This document shows positions 36,757 to 45,946 of a stretch of DNA of 64,000 nucleotides, one piece after another. The number at the start of each line of letters is the position of its first letter. Position 1 is the first letter of the stretch. This stretch comes from Symploca sp. SIO2E9. GTDB taxonomy: Bacteria; Cyanobacteriota; Cyanobacteriia; Cyanobacteriales; Coleofasciculaceae. A program made the position numbers and the translations under genes. Below the pieces are notes generated by a model. That model had not been told where the DNA came from and made no database searches. It worked only from the letters and a program-made list of their open reading frames with translations. The DNA lies in assembly GCA_010692645.1 (NCBI GenBank), contig JAAHGS010000001.1, positions 1 through 64,000 of the forward strand, read 5' to 3'.

Positions 36757-39700
36757 ATGTCACAAGATGAAGAACGCCAAGTTCAGCTCAATTTTCTAGA
36801 TGAAGCTGATGAATATCTCCATACAATTGAATCAGTTCTAGTTGAGCTGAGTTCTACTGACACTGACCCTCAAAAAATGGATGCCGCCTTGCGGGCTGCC
36901 CATACAATCAAAGGGATCGGCTCCATGATTGGGTGCGCCCCCCTGAGCAACTTTGCCCATCGTCTTGAAGATTACTTCAAGATTTTAAAGTCCCGCAAAG
37001 ACTCGATACAAGTGGATGTCGAGCTCGAAACTCTCCTTCTGCAAGGAGTGGACCGCATGCGTCAAGTTAGCTTACTCCATCGTCAAGACAAAGTTGTAGA
37101 ACAACAGTGGTTAGCCACTCATGCTGATCCAGTTTTCGAGCAACTGCATGAGCGATTGGGTGAACTTCAAGCTAGTGATGAAGCTGCACTACTGGCTGAA
37201 GATGAAGAGACAAACATCGCAGTCGTTATGTTTGAGAGTGAAGTGGAGGGATTGCTCGAACGACTCGAAGCAGTATTAGCAGACCCAAAGCTACCTTGCC
37301 TGCGGGAAGAATTGGAAATGATGGCACAGGAGTTGGGTGAACTGGGTCAAATGCTCCAGCTTGATGCCTTTACTAGTTTGTGTACATCTATTGAGCAACA
37401 ACTAGCAGCATCAGCGCCTCAGGGTGTAGAAGCAATTGCACGTCAGGCACTACAAGCTTGGCACAAATCCCATGCTCTAGTGATGCTAGGTAAGCTAGAA
37501 AAGCTGCCCTCGCAGCTGGAAGTGACTGACACAATCGACCAGATGTCAGAGATTAGTGTTGGTGAGTTATCACAAGAGTCTGTGGTTTCCCCCTCAGAGA
37601 TGTTCATCCCAGAGGAATTCTCTGAAACTCAGAAGGTCCAATTAGAGGAGGAAGCAGAAGCTACAATAGTAAACCTGAGTTCCTTGGAAGCATCTAATCT
37701 AGATGAAATCACTGATCTGAATTTATCCGAACTCCAAGAAACGCTCGCTAGCTTTGACTCCCCCGAACTCCAAGAAACGCTCGCTAGCTTTGACTCCCCC
37801 GAACTCACAGAAGCAATCGCTAACTTTGACTCCCCCGAACTCACAGAAGCAATCGCTAGCTTTGACCCCTCCCAACTCACAGAAGCAATCGCTAACTTTG
37901 ACCCCTCTCAACTCCCAACTGAGAACGAGTACTCTTTACCTAGTTCTGAAGCTATCCCAATTACAGCTATAGAGGTCTCAGCTAGCCCTACTGCCTCCAC
38001 ACCACCAATCAGCTCAACTGGATCCCAAGAAGCACCGGAAAGCACAGTTCGAGTGCCAGTCAAGCTCTTGGCGCAATTAAGCGATTTGTTTGGGGAGCTG
38101 ATTATTAAGCGCAATACCTTAAATTCAGGCTTGAAAGAGCTAGAGAATTTAGTCGATATTTTCCGCTATCGCATGCGTAATCTGGAGCATTCTAACACCC
38201 AACTCCAGACATTCTGCAACCAGATTGCTACTGAAGAGGCAGAAACGATTCCCTTGTTGAAATCGGCAAATGGTTTTTCTTCAACGCCGACTCGAAAGCA
38301 GATCTTCCCACCACAATCTCAGGGATTAGTCAGCTATCACAAGGAGTTCGATCTCCTGGAGATGGACCGCTACAGCGATTTGCACCTGTTATCGACTGAG
38401 CAGAGGGAAACCATTGTCCAGCTCCAAGAAGTAACCGGAGATATTAAGTTGAGCTTGAGGGACATCAAGCAAACTTCTAGGGAACTCAACCGCTCGGCTA
38501 AAGAACTTCAGGTTAATGTAGCGCAGACTCGCATGCGTCCTCTGTCAGATATTGTTGGACTTTTCCCTAGGACTGTGCGGGATTTGTCTGTGCAATATGG
38601 AAAAACTGTAGAACTTAAGATTTATGGTAGTTCAACCCCAATTGATCGAGTCATTTTGGAGGCTCTGAGAGACCCTCTGATGCACCTGCTGCGCAATGCT
38701 TTTGATCATGGCATTGAAGCTCCAGCTACCCGTGAGGTTGTGGGGAAACCGCCCCAAGGTACGATTGAAATTCGAGCTACTCACCGAGGTAACCAAACTC
38801 TGATTGCCATTAGTGATGATGGAGCTGGCATTAGTATTGACAAAATTCGCGATCGCGTAATTGTGATGGGTATGGATGAAGTCAGGCTCCATGAGTGTAG
38901 CCAAGAAGAATTGCTAGCGCTGATTTTTGAGCCAGGATTCAGTACTGCTTCTCAAGTGACTGCCCTCTCGGGGCGAGGCATTGGTATGGATGTAGTTCGT
39001 ACCAACCTTGAAAAAGTCCGGGGTGAGATCAAGGTTGATACTGAACTAGGAGTAGGCACAACTTTTACGATCAGCCTGCCCTTTACCCTCTCAATTGTAA
39101 GAGTTCTCCTCGTAGAAAGTAGCGGTATACGCTTGGCATTCCCTACTGATGGAATTGAAGAGATGGTTCGCCTCAAATCATTGCAGATCTTCGCATCTCC
39201 AGGTCAAGAGTTTTTCAATTGGGAGGGATTGACAGTACCTCTGATTCACTTAGATCAGTGGTTAGAGTTTCGCCGCCCTCGTAGAAATGTTGATACTGAA
39301 GCTGCTCCTATAATTAATGAACCGACGGTTTTGATTATTTCTCAGGGTAATAGTTTGAGCGGTATTTACATCGACCGCTTTTGGGGAGAACAAGAAGTTG
39401 TGATCCGTCAAGTTGAAAACCTGATTAGTCTACCTCCTGGATTCATCGGCTGTACAATTATGGAAGATGGTCAAGTTGTGCCCTTGGCAGATGCTTCCAA
39501 ACTCTTAGAGTGGATTGCGAGCAAAGACTTATCCCCGAGTAGCATTCAACTCCGACCACAACTGTTACAATCTAGCCTAGACTCAGGTAATAAATTCTTC
39601 AATACCCTCCCTTCTCTGCCCCAAAGAGATACTATTTTGGTTGTAGATGACTCAATTAATATGCGCCGGTCTTTAGCTATGACCTTAGAAAAAGCCGGCT

Positions 39701-39993
39701 ATCAAGTTGAGCAAGCTAAAGATGGTCAAATTGCTGTTGACAAACTGCTCAGTGGCTTGTCAGTGCAAGCAGTCATCTGTGATCTGGAAATGCCGAGGCT
39801 GGATGGTTACGGGGTATTGGCTGAAATTAAATCCAATCCTAAGTTCAAAAATTTACCGATTGTCATACTTACCTCTCGCAGTGGCGACAAGCATCGCCAG
39901 CTTGCCATCCGTTTGGGAGCAAGCGCCTATTTTTCTAAGCCTTACCAGGAGCAGGAATTACTTCAAACCCTTGAACAATCAATCCAAAATTGA
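36757..39993 (+). CDS. CheA-type hybrid kinase (PixL/PilL/HmpE-like)
   Basis: 1078 residues in the order: Hpt domain with phospho-His49 (ALRAAHTIKG), a second degenerate Hpt-like helical region (about 150-250), an acidic repeat linker, a dimerisation region, and an HATPase (N-box LLRNAFDHGIEAP, G boxes ISDDGAGI and GRGIGMDVVR). A CheW-like domain (about 780-920) and a C-terminal receiver (about 960-1078, Asp near residue 1008 in ICDLEMPRLDG) follow. The linker at about residues 324-389 holds five or more copies of a 12-residue unit (SPELTEAIASFD type), encoded by 36-bp tandem repeats at 37726-37920. This is the operon's sensor kinase. Confidence 0.95.
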   Translation: MSQDEERQVQLNFLDEADEYLHTIESVLVELSSTDTDPQKMDAALRAAHTIKGIGSMIGCAPLSNFAHRLEDYFKILKSRKDSIQVDVELETLLLQGVDRMRQVSLLHRQDKVVEQQWLATHADPVFEQLHERLGELQASDEAALLAEDEETNIAVVMFESEVEGLLERLEAVLADPKLPCLREELEMMAQELGELGQMLQLDAFTSLCTSIEQQLAASAPQGVEAIARQALQAWHKSHALVMLGKLEKLPSQLEVTDTIDQMSEISVGELSQESVVSPSEMFIPEEFSETQKVQLEEEAEATIVNLSSLEASNLDEITDLNLSELQETLASFDSPELQETLASFDSPELTEAIANFDSPELTEAIASFDPSQLTEAIANFDPSQLPTENEYSLPSSEAIPITAIEVSASPTASTPPISSTGSQEAPESTVRVPVKLLAQLSDLFGELIIKRNTLNSGLKELENLVDIFRYRMRNLEHSNTQLQTFCNQIATEEAETIPLLKSANGFSSTPTRKQIFPPQSQGLVSYHKEFDLLEMDRYSDLHLLSTEQRETIVQLQEVTGDIKLSLRDIKQTSRELNRSAKELQVNVAQTRMRPLSDIVGLFPRTVRDLSVQYGKTVELKIYGSSTPIDRVILEALRDPLMHLLRNAFDHGIEAPATREVVGKPPQGTIEIRATHRGNQTLIAISDDGAGISIDKIRDRVIVMGMDEVRLHECSQEELLALIFEPGFSTASQVTALSGRGIGMDVVRTNLEKVRGEIKVDTELGVGTTFTISLPFTLSIVRVLLVESSGIRLAFPTDGIEEMVRLKSLQIFASPGQEFFNWEGLTVPLIHLDQWLEFRRPRRNVDTEAAPIINEPTVLIISQGNSLSGIYIDRFWGEQEVVIRQVENLISLPPGFIGCTIMEDGQVVPLADASKLLEWIASKDLSPSSIQLRPQLLQSSLDSGNKFFNTLPSLPQRDTILVVDDSINMRRSLAMTLEKAGYQVEQAKDGQIAVDKLLSGLSVQAVICDLEMPRLDGYGVLAEIKSNPKFKNLPIVILTSRSGDKHRQLAIRLGASAYFSKPYQEQELLQTLEQSIQN

Positions 39994-40405
39994 CCCACAT
40001 AAAATTGTCGCTCAAGGGAAAAACTAATGGGGCTTGAAAGCCTACTTCGCTATATCCTACGCTTGAAAGATGTGGGCTTTTCTTACTTTCTGTGTAAAAG
40101 TTGTAAAATTTATCCATTGAGAGTAAAATCAATTAAATAATAGATTATTCTGGCAAAAAAATGCTTAAAAAGAAAAAATATAGATGGAATTGGATAAAAG
40201 CCCTGCCGTTGATATCAGCTCACTTAAATTTTATTTGATGGTGGGTATGATATTATATTTCCAAAATGCCTCAGGACAGGTAAAATAAAAACAATAAAAG
40301 TTATTTTATATAAAATTTTTTCCTTGACTGAGATTTTTGGCAATTAAATGATCTACAATAGAGGAGAAAGTTGAGTTCAATTATATATTCAAAAAGTAAT
40401 TTGGA

Positions 40406-40423
40406 TTGAGTAGATCTACTCAA
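40406..40423. promoter_or_regulatory. Perfect 18-bp palindrome TTGAGTAGATCTACTCAA
   Basis: An exact 18-bp dyad with no loop, in the A/T-rich region downstream of the CheA gene. This is typical of a dimeric repressor or activator binding site. No promoter or gene could be assigned to it. Confidence 0.4.
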
Positions 40424-40731
40424 ACTAAGCTAACTTTGAGAATTAGTGACAATAGTCTGAAATGGCAACACCTTCTTGCTGCAAAATGCTATTCCGCACA
40501 AGTGTTATGGAAAAGGAGGTAACTTAACTCCAATAGCTCAAGTCATTCAAAGATGCATCTAGTTCTTAGTTAAGAAGTAGATACACAGGAATGGACTAAG
40601 CTATACCAACAAGTGTTAAGAGGATAAAAATCCTCTTGCTTTCTGCATTCAAGTTCTCTGCTTTGCTTCAACGACAAATATTAATGTCTACCTACTTATA
40701 AAGTCTTACAGTGAAATTCGGAGAGGATTGA

Positions 40732-40772
40732 GGGAGATTCGTCGCGGTCTGAGCAACTCAACGAATCGTCCC
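40732..40772. other. Hairpin GGGA(G)ATTCGT/ACGAATC(G)TCCC
   Basis: Arms of 11-12 nt with a single bulge enclose an 18-nt loop. The C-rich 3' side (ccccttcccc) follows. It could be part of a small RNA or a transcript end; nothing else supports either reading. Confidence 0.35.
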
Positions 40773-41617
40773 CTTCCCCTGCATAACTTAAGAGGAATAT
40801 TATCATGTTAACAAGATTCAGCCTTAGGGTAGAACTAATTAAGAGTATTGGGTGGTTTAGGTTAGCTTAGAACGGCTCCAATCCTTGAAGTGCTTTTAGA
40901 GCTTGATTTCAAGCTTAATTGTCCAAAATTGGCACAAGATCACGATTGATTCTGCCAGTGCCCAAGGAAATCAGCTTGCCAAGGAGTCGTAATCTGATGT
41001 TAATAAATTAATAGTTTATAGAAATGATAAGAAAAAGCATATATTCAGCAACATTTTTGCTATAGTATGTCTTATATCAAACACCAAGTCTAGTTTCAGA
41101 ACTTATTGCGTGACTCAAGCAGGCGTATTCGCCAATGAAAGCTATAGTATGATAAACAACAATATTAGAATCTGTTATATTGCCATCACCGACAAGCAGT
41201 TGGTCAAGAGTGCAGTTTCAGCGATGGAATCAAATTGCAATAGAATACAAAATCTTAAAGGCCGTAGAAGTCAAATACTAGTGGATTCTTTGAATTTGAA
41301 AAAGGAGATAAGATACAGAAGTCAGGAGCCAGAATCAACTCGATGGGGATTGCTCCCCAACCAATTGGAGACGCCGTGCAGATGGCGGGGATTTAAACCC
41401 AATGGCTTCGGATCTCCGGACACAGAAGTAGTTGATGCCGATATTCTTTTTTATTACCTCCAGCCTCGGAGACTTCTGACTAGGAGACTTTAACGCGAAA
41501 ATTTCTTAAAAACAGGTGACGACTAATTATCTCCAATCCAAGCAAGGATAGAGCTGTATCTAGATAGTTTTGTGCTGTAATCAGCAAGTCAAAAAGTTTG
41601 TTATTAAGGTAGTCAAA

Positions 41618-42094
41618 ATGACCTCTCAAACAATTGAAAACACCAGTGTAAAAGCTGTAGACACTACTGTCAAACCCCAGTTATTTCAGCTTAGAACTCA
41701 GTTGCTGAGTAAAGGGAGAAGTGACTATACCTTGGCTAAAACTGACCTGATGAGTATCAGAATTAAGTGTTATGCCCAAGGTGGAGAAAACGTTCTTCAT
41801 ACTCATCCTGCCGAAGATCACTGCTTTGTAGTTCTAGCTGGGAAGGCAAAATTTTATGGTAAGGAGGGAGAGATTGTAGAACTTACAAGAAACCATGGCA
41901 TCTTACTCCCTAAAGGTTGCTACTACAAGTTTGCCAGTTGTGGAGACGAGCCCTTAGTACTATTGCGAGTAGGAGCGCAAAAAGAACATGTTCCAAGTAA
42001 TCGCATTGGCCCTGATGGTAAATCCTTACCAGGAAAATCTAAGGCAAATAAGCACGAAGATGGTGTACCCATAGAGGGACTCTATTACGAGTAA
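41618..42094 (+). CDS. Single-domain cupin protein
   Basis: About 158 residues from the ATG at 41618, which has AAGGTAG upstream; a start at 41570 is the longer alternative. The cupin motif 1 pattern is present (GGENVLHTHPAEDHCFVVLAGKAKFYG), giving the HxH pair and a nearby acidic residue for metal binding. Motif 2 lies around NHGILLPKGCYYKF. Cupins of this size are dioxygenases, isomerases or binding proteins. The next two genes encode an Fe(II)/2-oxoglutarate dioxygenase and a TSUP exporter, so a role with a small sulfur- or oxygen-containing metabolite is plausible but unproven. Confidence 0.85.
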   Translation: MTSQTIENTSVKAVDTTVKPQLFQLRTQLLSKGRSDYTLAKTDLMSIRIKCYAQGGENVLHTHPAEDHCFVVLAGKAKFYGKEGEIVELTRNHGILLPKGCYYKFASCGDEPLVLLRVGAQKEHVPSNRIGPDGKSLPGKSKANKHEDGVPIEGLYYE

Positions 42095-42180
42095 AGTAAG
42101 GCTGTTGCCTTTAAGTAGGAAAAGAGCATCCTATTTTTGAAAATTACTTTCAGACTTTAAGTCTAGGTCTACACAAACAA

Positions 42181-42255
42181 AGCCTGACCACTCAGGCTAA
42201 ATATAGAAGTCTACGGAGGTAGACTTGATTGGTATAGCCGCGATTAATAGTCACC
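42181..42255 (+). repeat. Multi-hairpin repeat, related element (copy 3)
   Basis: Hairpins at 42181-42198 (AGCCTGA arm) and 42207-42226 (AAGTCTAC arm, 8 bp, GGAG loop) are followed by the TATAGCCGCGATTA linker and a weaker third stem to 42255. The GACTT-to-GCTATTAG-like linker relates it to the four-hairpin elements at 8725-8848 and 10080-10201. It lies between the cupin and dioxygenase genes. Confidence 0.65.
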
Positions 42256-42355
42256 AAGTATTTCTTTCAAAGTGGGATGCATCTAGCATCAAATTTATTT
42301 AATTCAAGTAAATTTGATTCTTGAAAATAATCTGTTCACAGATTGGGTGTAGAGG

Positions 42356-43330
42356 ATGATTAACACTACTGATGCTTCAAAAATCGATGTCATCAATTGC
42401 TCAAACAGGGAAGATTTTGAACACAAAATTATCTCCATATACGAGCAAGTTGAAAGGGACGGGTTTGTAATTATTCAGGCTTGGGATGCTTCCAAGGAAA
42501 CCTTTAAGGATATCGCTGAGTTCTTTGGTCATATTCAAAATCATCCAAATGCAGATGAATTAGGGATAATCAAAGTCAAGCCAGAACGACCTAAAAAAGC
42601 GGAAGCTTATGAACGATTTATCTCCAAAACCTCAGGTAATTTTTGGCCACATACAGACGGTGTTTACCTGGACGGTTTTTGTGTCTTAAATGATCAAGTT
42701 GTAAGAGTTAAACCACCAATTTTCGTAATGCTGCAATGTGTCCGCCCAGCCCAGGAGGGGGGGGTTAGCACATTAGTCGATACTCAGGAAATATTTAAGC
42801 AGCTTTGGATAGAAAACCCAGAATTGATCAAAATCGCTATCCAGCCAAGAACGATAAGTCATTGCGCAGAGAAGCACTTTTCAAGCTATAGTCCTCTTTT
42901 TGAGCAACTTTCAGAGGGAAGGTGGAGAGTTCGTTTGCGTACAGATCTGATGTATATTGAGCCTTGGGCTTATTCATCAGTAAAGCATGTTATCGAAAAT
43001 TATCTCCATAATCCTAAGGTGCGTAAACTTCACTTGCTGAAGGAAGGTCAAATATTGATCGTAGACAACTACCGCATGCTTCATGGTCGTAACGAAATTA
43101 CTTTTGATGTAGACGATATTAATAAGTCTCGATTGCTACATAAAGCCTGGATTTGGGATACATCTATAGATTACTTGTGTCCTTTCCGAGATGTACCTCC
43201 AGATCCCAATAGCTTCAAGGCTTTTGATATGCATCACCCTCTCAACATAGATAAGCCCAATCAAATGCCTCGCCCTATTAAAACGGGCATTTACTTCCAG
43301 CCAAAACTAGAAGGCGTAACCTATGTATAG
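42356..43330 (+). CDS. TauD/TfdA-like Fe(II)/2-oxoglutarate dioxygenase
   Basis: A 324-residue enzyme with the 2-His-1-carboxylate facial triad. His99 and Asp101 are in WPHTDGVY, and the distal His is near residue 243 in YRMLHGRNE. A 2-oxoglutarate-binding Arg follows in the SRLLHKAW region. TauD-like enzymes hydroxylate small substrates, classically taurine, releasing sulfite. The stop overlaps the following TSUP permease start by 8 nt, indicating one transcript. The pairing with a sulfite-exporter-type permease fits sulfonate use, but the same fold serves natural-product hydroxylation. Confidence 0.9.
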   Translation: MINTTDASKIDVINCSNREDFEHKIISIYEQVERDGFVIIQAWDASKETFKDIAEFFGHIQNHPNADELGIIKVKPERPKKAEAYERFISKTSGNFWPHTDGVYLDGFCVLNDQVVRVKPPIFVMLQCVRPAQEGGVSTLVDTQEIFKQLWIENPELIKIAIQPRTISHCAEKHFSSYSPLFEQLSEGRWRVRLRTDLMYIEPWAYSSVKHVIENYLHNPKVRKLHLLKEGQILIVDNYRMLHGRNEITFDVDDINKSRLLHKAWIWDTSIDYLCPFRDVPPDPNSFKAFDMHHPLNIDKPNQMPRPIKTGIYFQPKLEGVTYV

Positions 43331-44096
43331 CACAAATATTTTGGTCCTTGTGTTGCTAATGGTTGCCTCCTTTTTTTTAAGCTATTTTGGAGCTTCAGTA
43401 GGTCTTGTCTTGGGCAACATTCGACTACCTTTGCTTGTCTATGCATTAGGTTCCTCTGTTAATGCCACGGGTACAAATCTGGGAATTTCGATCGTGGGCG
43501 CATTGGGGGGTAGCTATTTTCACATGAGGGAAGGTCGAGTTAATGTTAGGCTACTGCTTTCAATTGGCATTCCTTCCATGATTGGTGCAATGTTTAGCGT
43601 TCTTGCCTTGTCTTATGTCAGGCAAGATTGTGCAAAGATTTTGATCGGTTTGATGTTGATTTACTCTGGTTCTCAACTTACAAAACCTAAAGAATCCAAG
43701 GGAAATAATAGAGAGCGATCGCTGCGCTATAGCCTTTTCAGGGAGGGAGCCATTGGAATAGTTATAGGCGCACTTTCTGGTGCAGTAGGTCTGATGCTTA
43801 GTAGTATTCGACTTCCTGCTATGATTCGAGTTTTAAAAATTGATCCCAAGGAAGCAATTGGAACCAATTTGGCTATTAGTTTTGTAACTGGTTTGTCTGG
43901 TACACTGACCAGTTTATTGGTTTCAGGAACCAATCTACTGATTATTGCTACGGTTGCGCCAGCAACACTAGCCGGCTCCTATTTAGGCGCACGATTTGTG
44001 ACTCAGGTAAATCCCTTGAAACTGCGTCGAATGCTTTCCTATACTTTAATGGGTACGGGTTGCTTTATGCTGGTTGAGAGCATTCAAAGCCTTTGA
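43323..44096 (+). CDS. TSUP/TauE-SafE family permease
   Basis: A 257-residue integral membrane protein with about eight helices and the internal duplication of the family. Each half has a Gly/Asn-rich signature (GSSVNATGTNLGISIVGALGG and DPKEAIGTNLAISFVTGLSG). TSUP proteins export sulfite or organosulfonates. Coding overlap with the dioxygenase supports a shared function, such as exporting sulfite released by it (inference). It is followed by a convergent gene. Confidence 0.92.
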   Translation: MYSTNILVLVLLMVASFFLSYFGASVGLVLGNIRLPLLVYALGSSVNATGTNLGISIVGALGGSYFHMREGRVNVRLLLSIGIPSMIGAMFSVLALSYVRQDCAKILIGLMLIYSGSQLTKPKESKGNNRERSLRYSLFREGAIGIVIGALSGAVGLMLSSIRLPAMIRVLKIDPKEAIGTNLAISFVTGLSGTLTSLLVSGTNLLIIATVAPATLAGSYLGARFVTQVNPLKLRRMLSYTLMGTGCFMLVESIQSL

Positions 44097-44152
44097 AAAA
44101 GCTACAGACGTTTACTTGTAACATTCTTGTAGATCTCTTGGGATTGGTGAGT

Positions 44153-45946
44153 TCAATTAAAAGGTCGGTATTGAATAGTAAAATAAATACCGTTCTCCTG
44201 TAATGTGTTGCCCCCAGTTTCTAGGTCAACTAAAGGAATACCCCAATCAATTCGGGCAGAAAAATTATTACCGACTGGTAATAGAAAACTCAAGCCGACA
44301 GAGAAGAGAGTACTAGTGTCTATATTCTGTTGAGAGTTAGAGCTACTCCAAACTGTGCCAAAGTCAAAAAACGGAGCCAACTGCAATTTAGTCTGCCACT
44401 CAGGAATGCTTAGAATCGGGAAGCGGAGTTCAGCGGAAGCAAAAAAGCCATTATCGGCTTGTAAAATACCCTGACGATAGCCTCGGACACTAAGTTGTCC
44501 CCCGACGCTGAACTTTTCTTGGGAGAGTAAGGCTTGATTGCTCAGTTGCAGATCTGAGTTTAACAACAGAATTATATCTGGTGCCAGGAGGCGCAAATAA
44601 TTTGCCTGCCCTTGCCATGACAAAAATCGACTATCGGGTGTATCATCATTGACGGTAGCACCAAAAGCACCAATTCCCAAGCTAAAGTTTGAACTCAAAG
44701 TCAAGATGTGTTGATTACTGCGCTGAGTGTATTGGGTCAAAAAGCGGAGGATAGAAAGTGTTAGTTCGCCTTGATCATTAGCCTCTTCATATAAGCGAAA
44801 CGGACCAATATCATTCCAACCCATAGTTGTTTGCAATTGGTGCCGAGAAACAGTCAAACCCAAAGTCAATTCTTCTGTAGGAGTTTGTAGGAGGGGCTGG
44901 CGATAGGTTAGTTGATATTGACTGTCTTTTAACTCAATATCTAATAAGTCTAAAGGTTCTGTAATGATACGACTTGCAGAGCGAGCGTGAGAGAAGGTAA
45001 GAGTGCCATTGCGGCGGTTGAGAGGAATGGTGTAGCTGAGATTATTGAGAGAGTTACTGCCGATAGTGCCAACATAGCTCATGTCGAGGCGATCGCCAAA
45101 TCCCAAGAAGTTTTTATGGCTCAGTTGAATTTGAGAGCGGATGCTGCCAACACTGGGAGAGCGTCGATTATCGCTACTTAGCTGAACCGAAAAAGCGTCT
45201 GCTTCGAGCACATCGACTTTTAAAATGCCCAAACCTGGGCTTGATCCTTTTGCCCACTCAACTGACAAACTTTCAATTAGAGGATCGCGCTGGAGCATTT
45301 GCAGGGCATCAAGCAACCGCTTTTGTTCAAGGGGAGCTGTCGTTGCAGCCTCCAGTCGGCTGCGGACATAGCTGGATGAGAGTCGCCCTAGTCCCGTAAT
45401 CTCAATTGCCTCGATTTCCCTTAATATATATGTTGGAGTAATAGCAGATCCATTGGCTCTCAAAGCATTAGTAACACCTCGCTCATCGGCAGTTGCCTCC
45501 CCAGATTTCATTGCTGGCTTCTTCACAGTTGGGTAATAGAAGCTCAACAAATTTCCATCTAACCGTTCAATCTGAAAACTTTTCCCTATAAAATATGAGG
45601 CGCTTGCTCTCACCTTATCGGCTGAGGGCAATACTATATCCTTGCGGGAAAACATCCCGCTACGGGCAGCATGTAAGCTAAAAACATCTGCAATCTTGAC
45701 ACCTTTAGTTTCCTCAATCAACAGCTGAGCGCTAGCAGGGTCAATCGAATTTTTTGTTCCCAAGCTGCGCTCAGGTGTCAGCTGCGCTTTCACCAGGGAA
45801 ACTGGGCAAATTGAAAACACCACTGACCAAAATAACAGCATAAAACAGAACTTCACTTTGCTCAAAGAAGAAACTATGGAAATTTCTCCTCTGTTATTGG
45901 CTTTAAGCTTTGCTCCTTTGACTGCGCTATATCTGGCTATTTGCAT
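44153..45946 (-). CDS. TpsB/FhaC-type outer-membrane secretion protein
   Basis: A 597-residue protein with an N-terminal basic region and signal-like hydrophobic segment (about 32-53, ending near VKAQ). POTRA-type domains follow (YILREIEAIEITGLGRLSSSYV around residues 175-195, then SLSVEWAKGSSPGLGILKVDV). The C-terminal part (about 260-597) is a 16-stranded barrel with a terminal aromatic (QYRPF). TpsB proteins secrete a TpsA exoprotein across the outer membrane. No TpsA gene is adjacent, so the substrate is encoded elsewhere or the protein is an Omp85-family relative with another cargo. Confidence 0.88.
   Translation of the reverse strand: MQIARYSAVKGAKLKANNRGEISIVSSLSKVKFCFMLLFWSVVFSICPVSLVKAQLTPERSLGTKNSIDPASAQLLIEETKGVKIADVFSLHAARSGMFSRKDIVLPSADKVRASASYFIGKSFQIERLDGNLLSFYYPTVKKPAMKSGEATADERGVTNALRANGSAITPTYILREIEAIEITGLGRLSSSYVRSRLEAATTAPLEQKRLLDALQMLQRDPLIESLSVEWAKGSSPGLGILKVDVLEADAFSVQLSSDNRRSPSVGSIRSQIQLSHKNFLGFGDRLDMSYVGTIGSNSLNNLSYTIPLNRRNGTLTFSHARSASRIITEPLDLLDIELKDSQYQLTYRQPLLQTPTEELTLGLTVSRHQLQTTMGWNDIGPFRLYEEANDQGELTLSILRFLTQYTQRSNQHILTLSSNFSLGIGAFGATVNDDTPDSRFLSWQGQANYLRLLAPDIILLLNSDLQLSNQALLSQEKFSVGGQLSVRGYRQGILQADNGFFASAELRFPILSIPEWQTKLQLAPFFDFGTVWSSSNSQQNIDTSTLFSVGLSFLLPVGNNFSARIDWGIPLVDLETGGNTLQENGIYFTIQYRPFN

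Larger units (their letters stand above)
39994..41617. other. 1.6-kb largely non-coding region
   Basis: A/T-rich sequence with several small palindromes, listed separately, and a stem AAGAGGAT/ATCCTCTT at 40618-40637. A 127-codon frame at 41110-41493 has no recognisable domain, ends in a repeat-like stretch (ggggattgctcccc, ggggatttaaaccc near 41345-41400) and is probably not a gene. The 3' end must contain the promoter of the cupin gene. Confidence 0.45.

Noticed and set aside
41110-41493. 127-codon frame as a real gene
   Set aside because: No domain, no Shine-Dalgarno, and the 3' half is a repeat-like stretch with palindromes; it is more likely non-coding.
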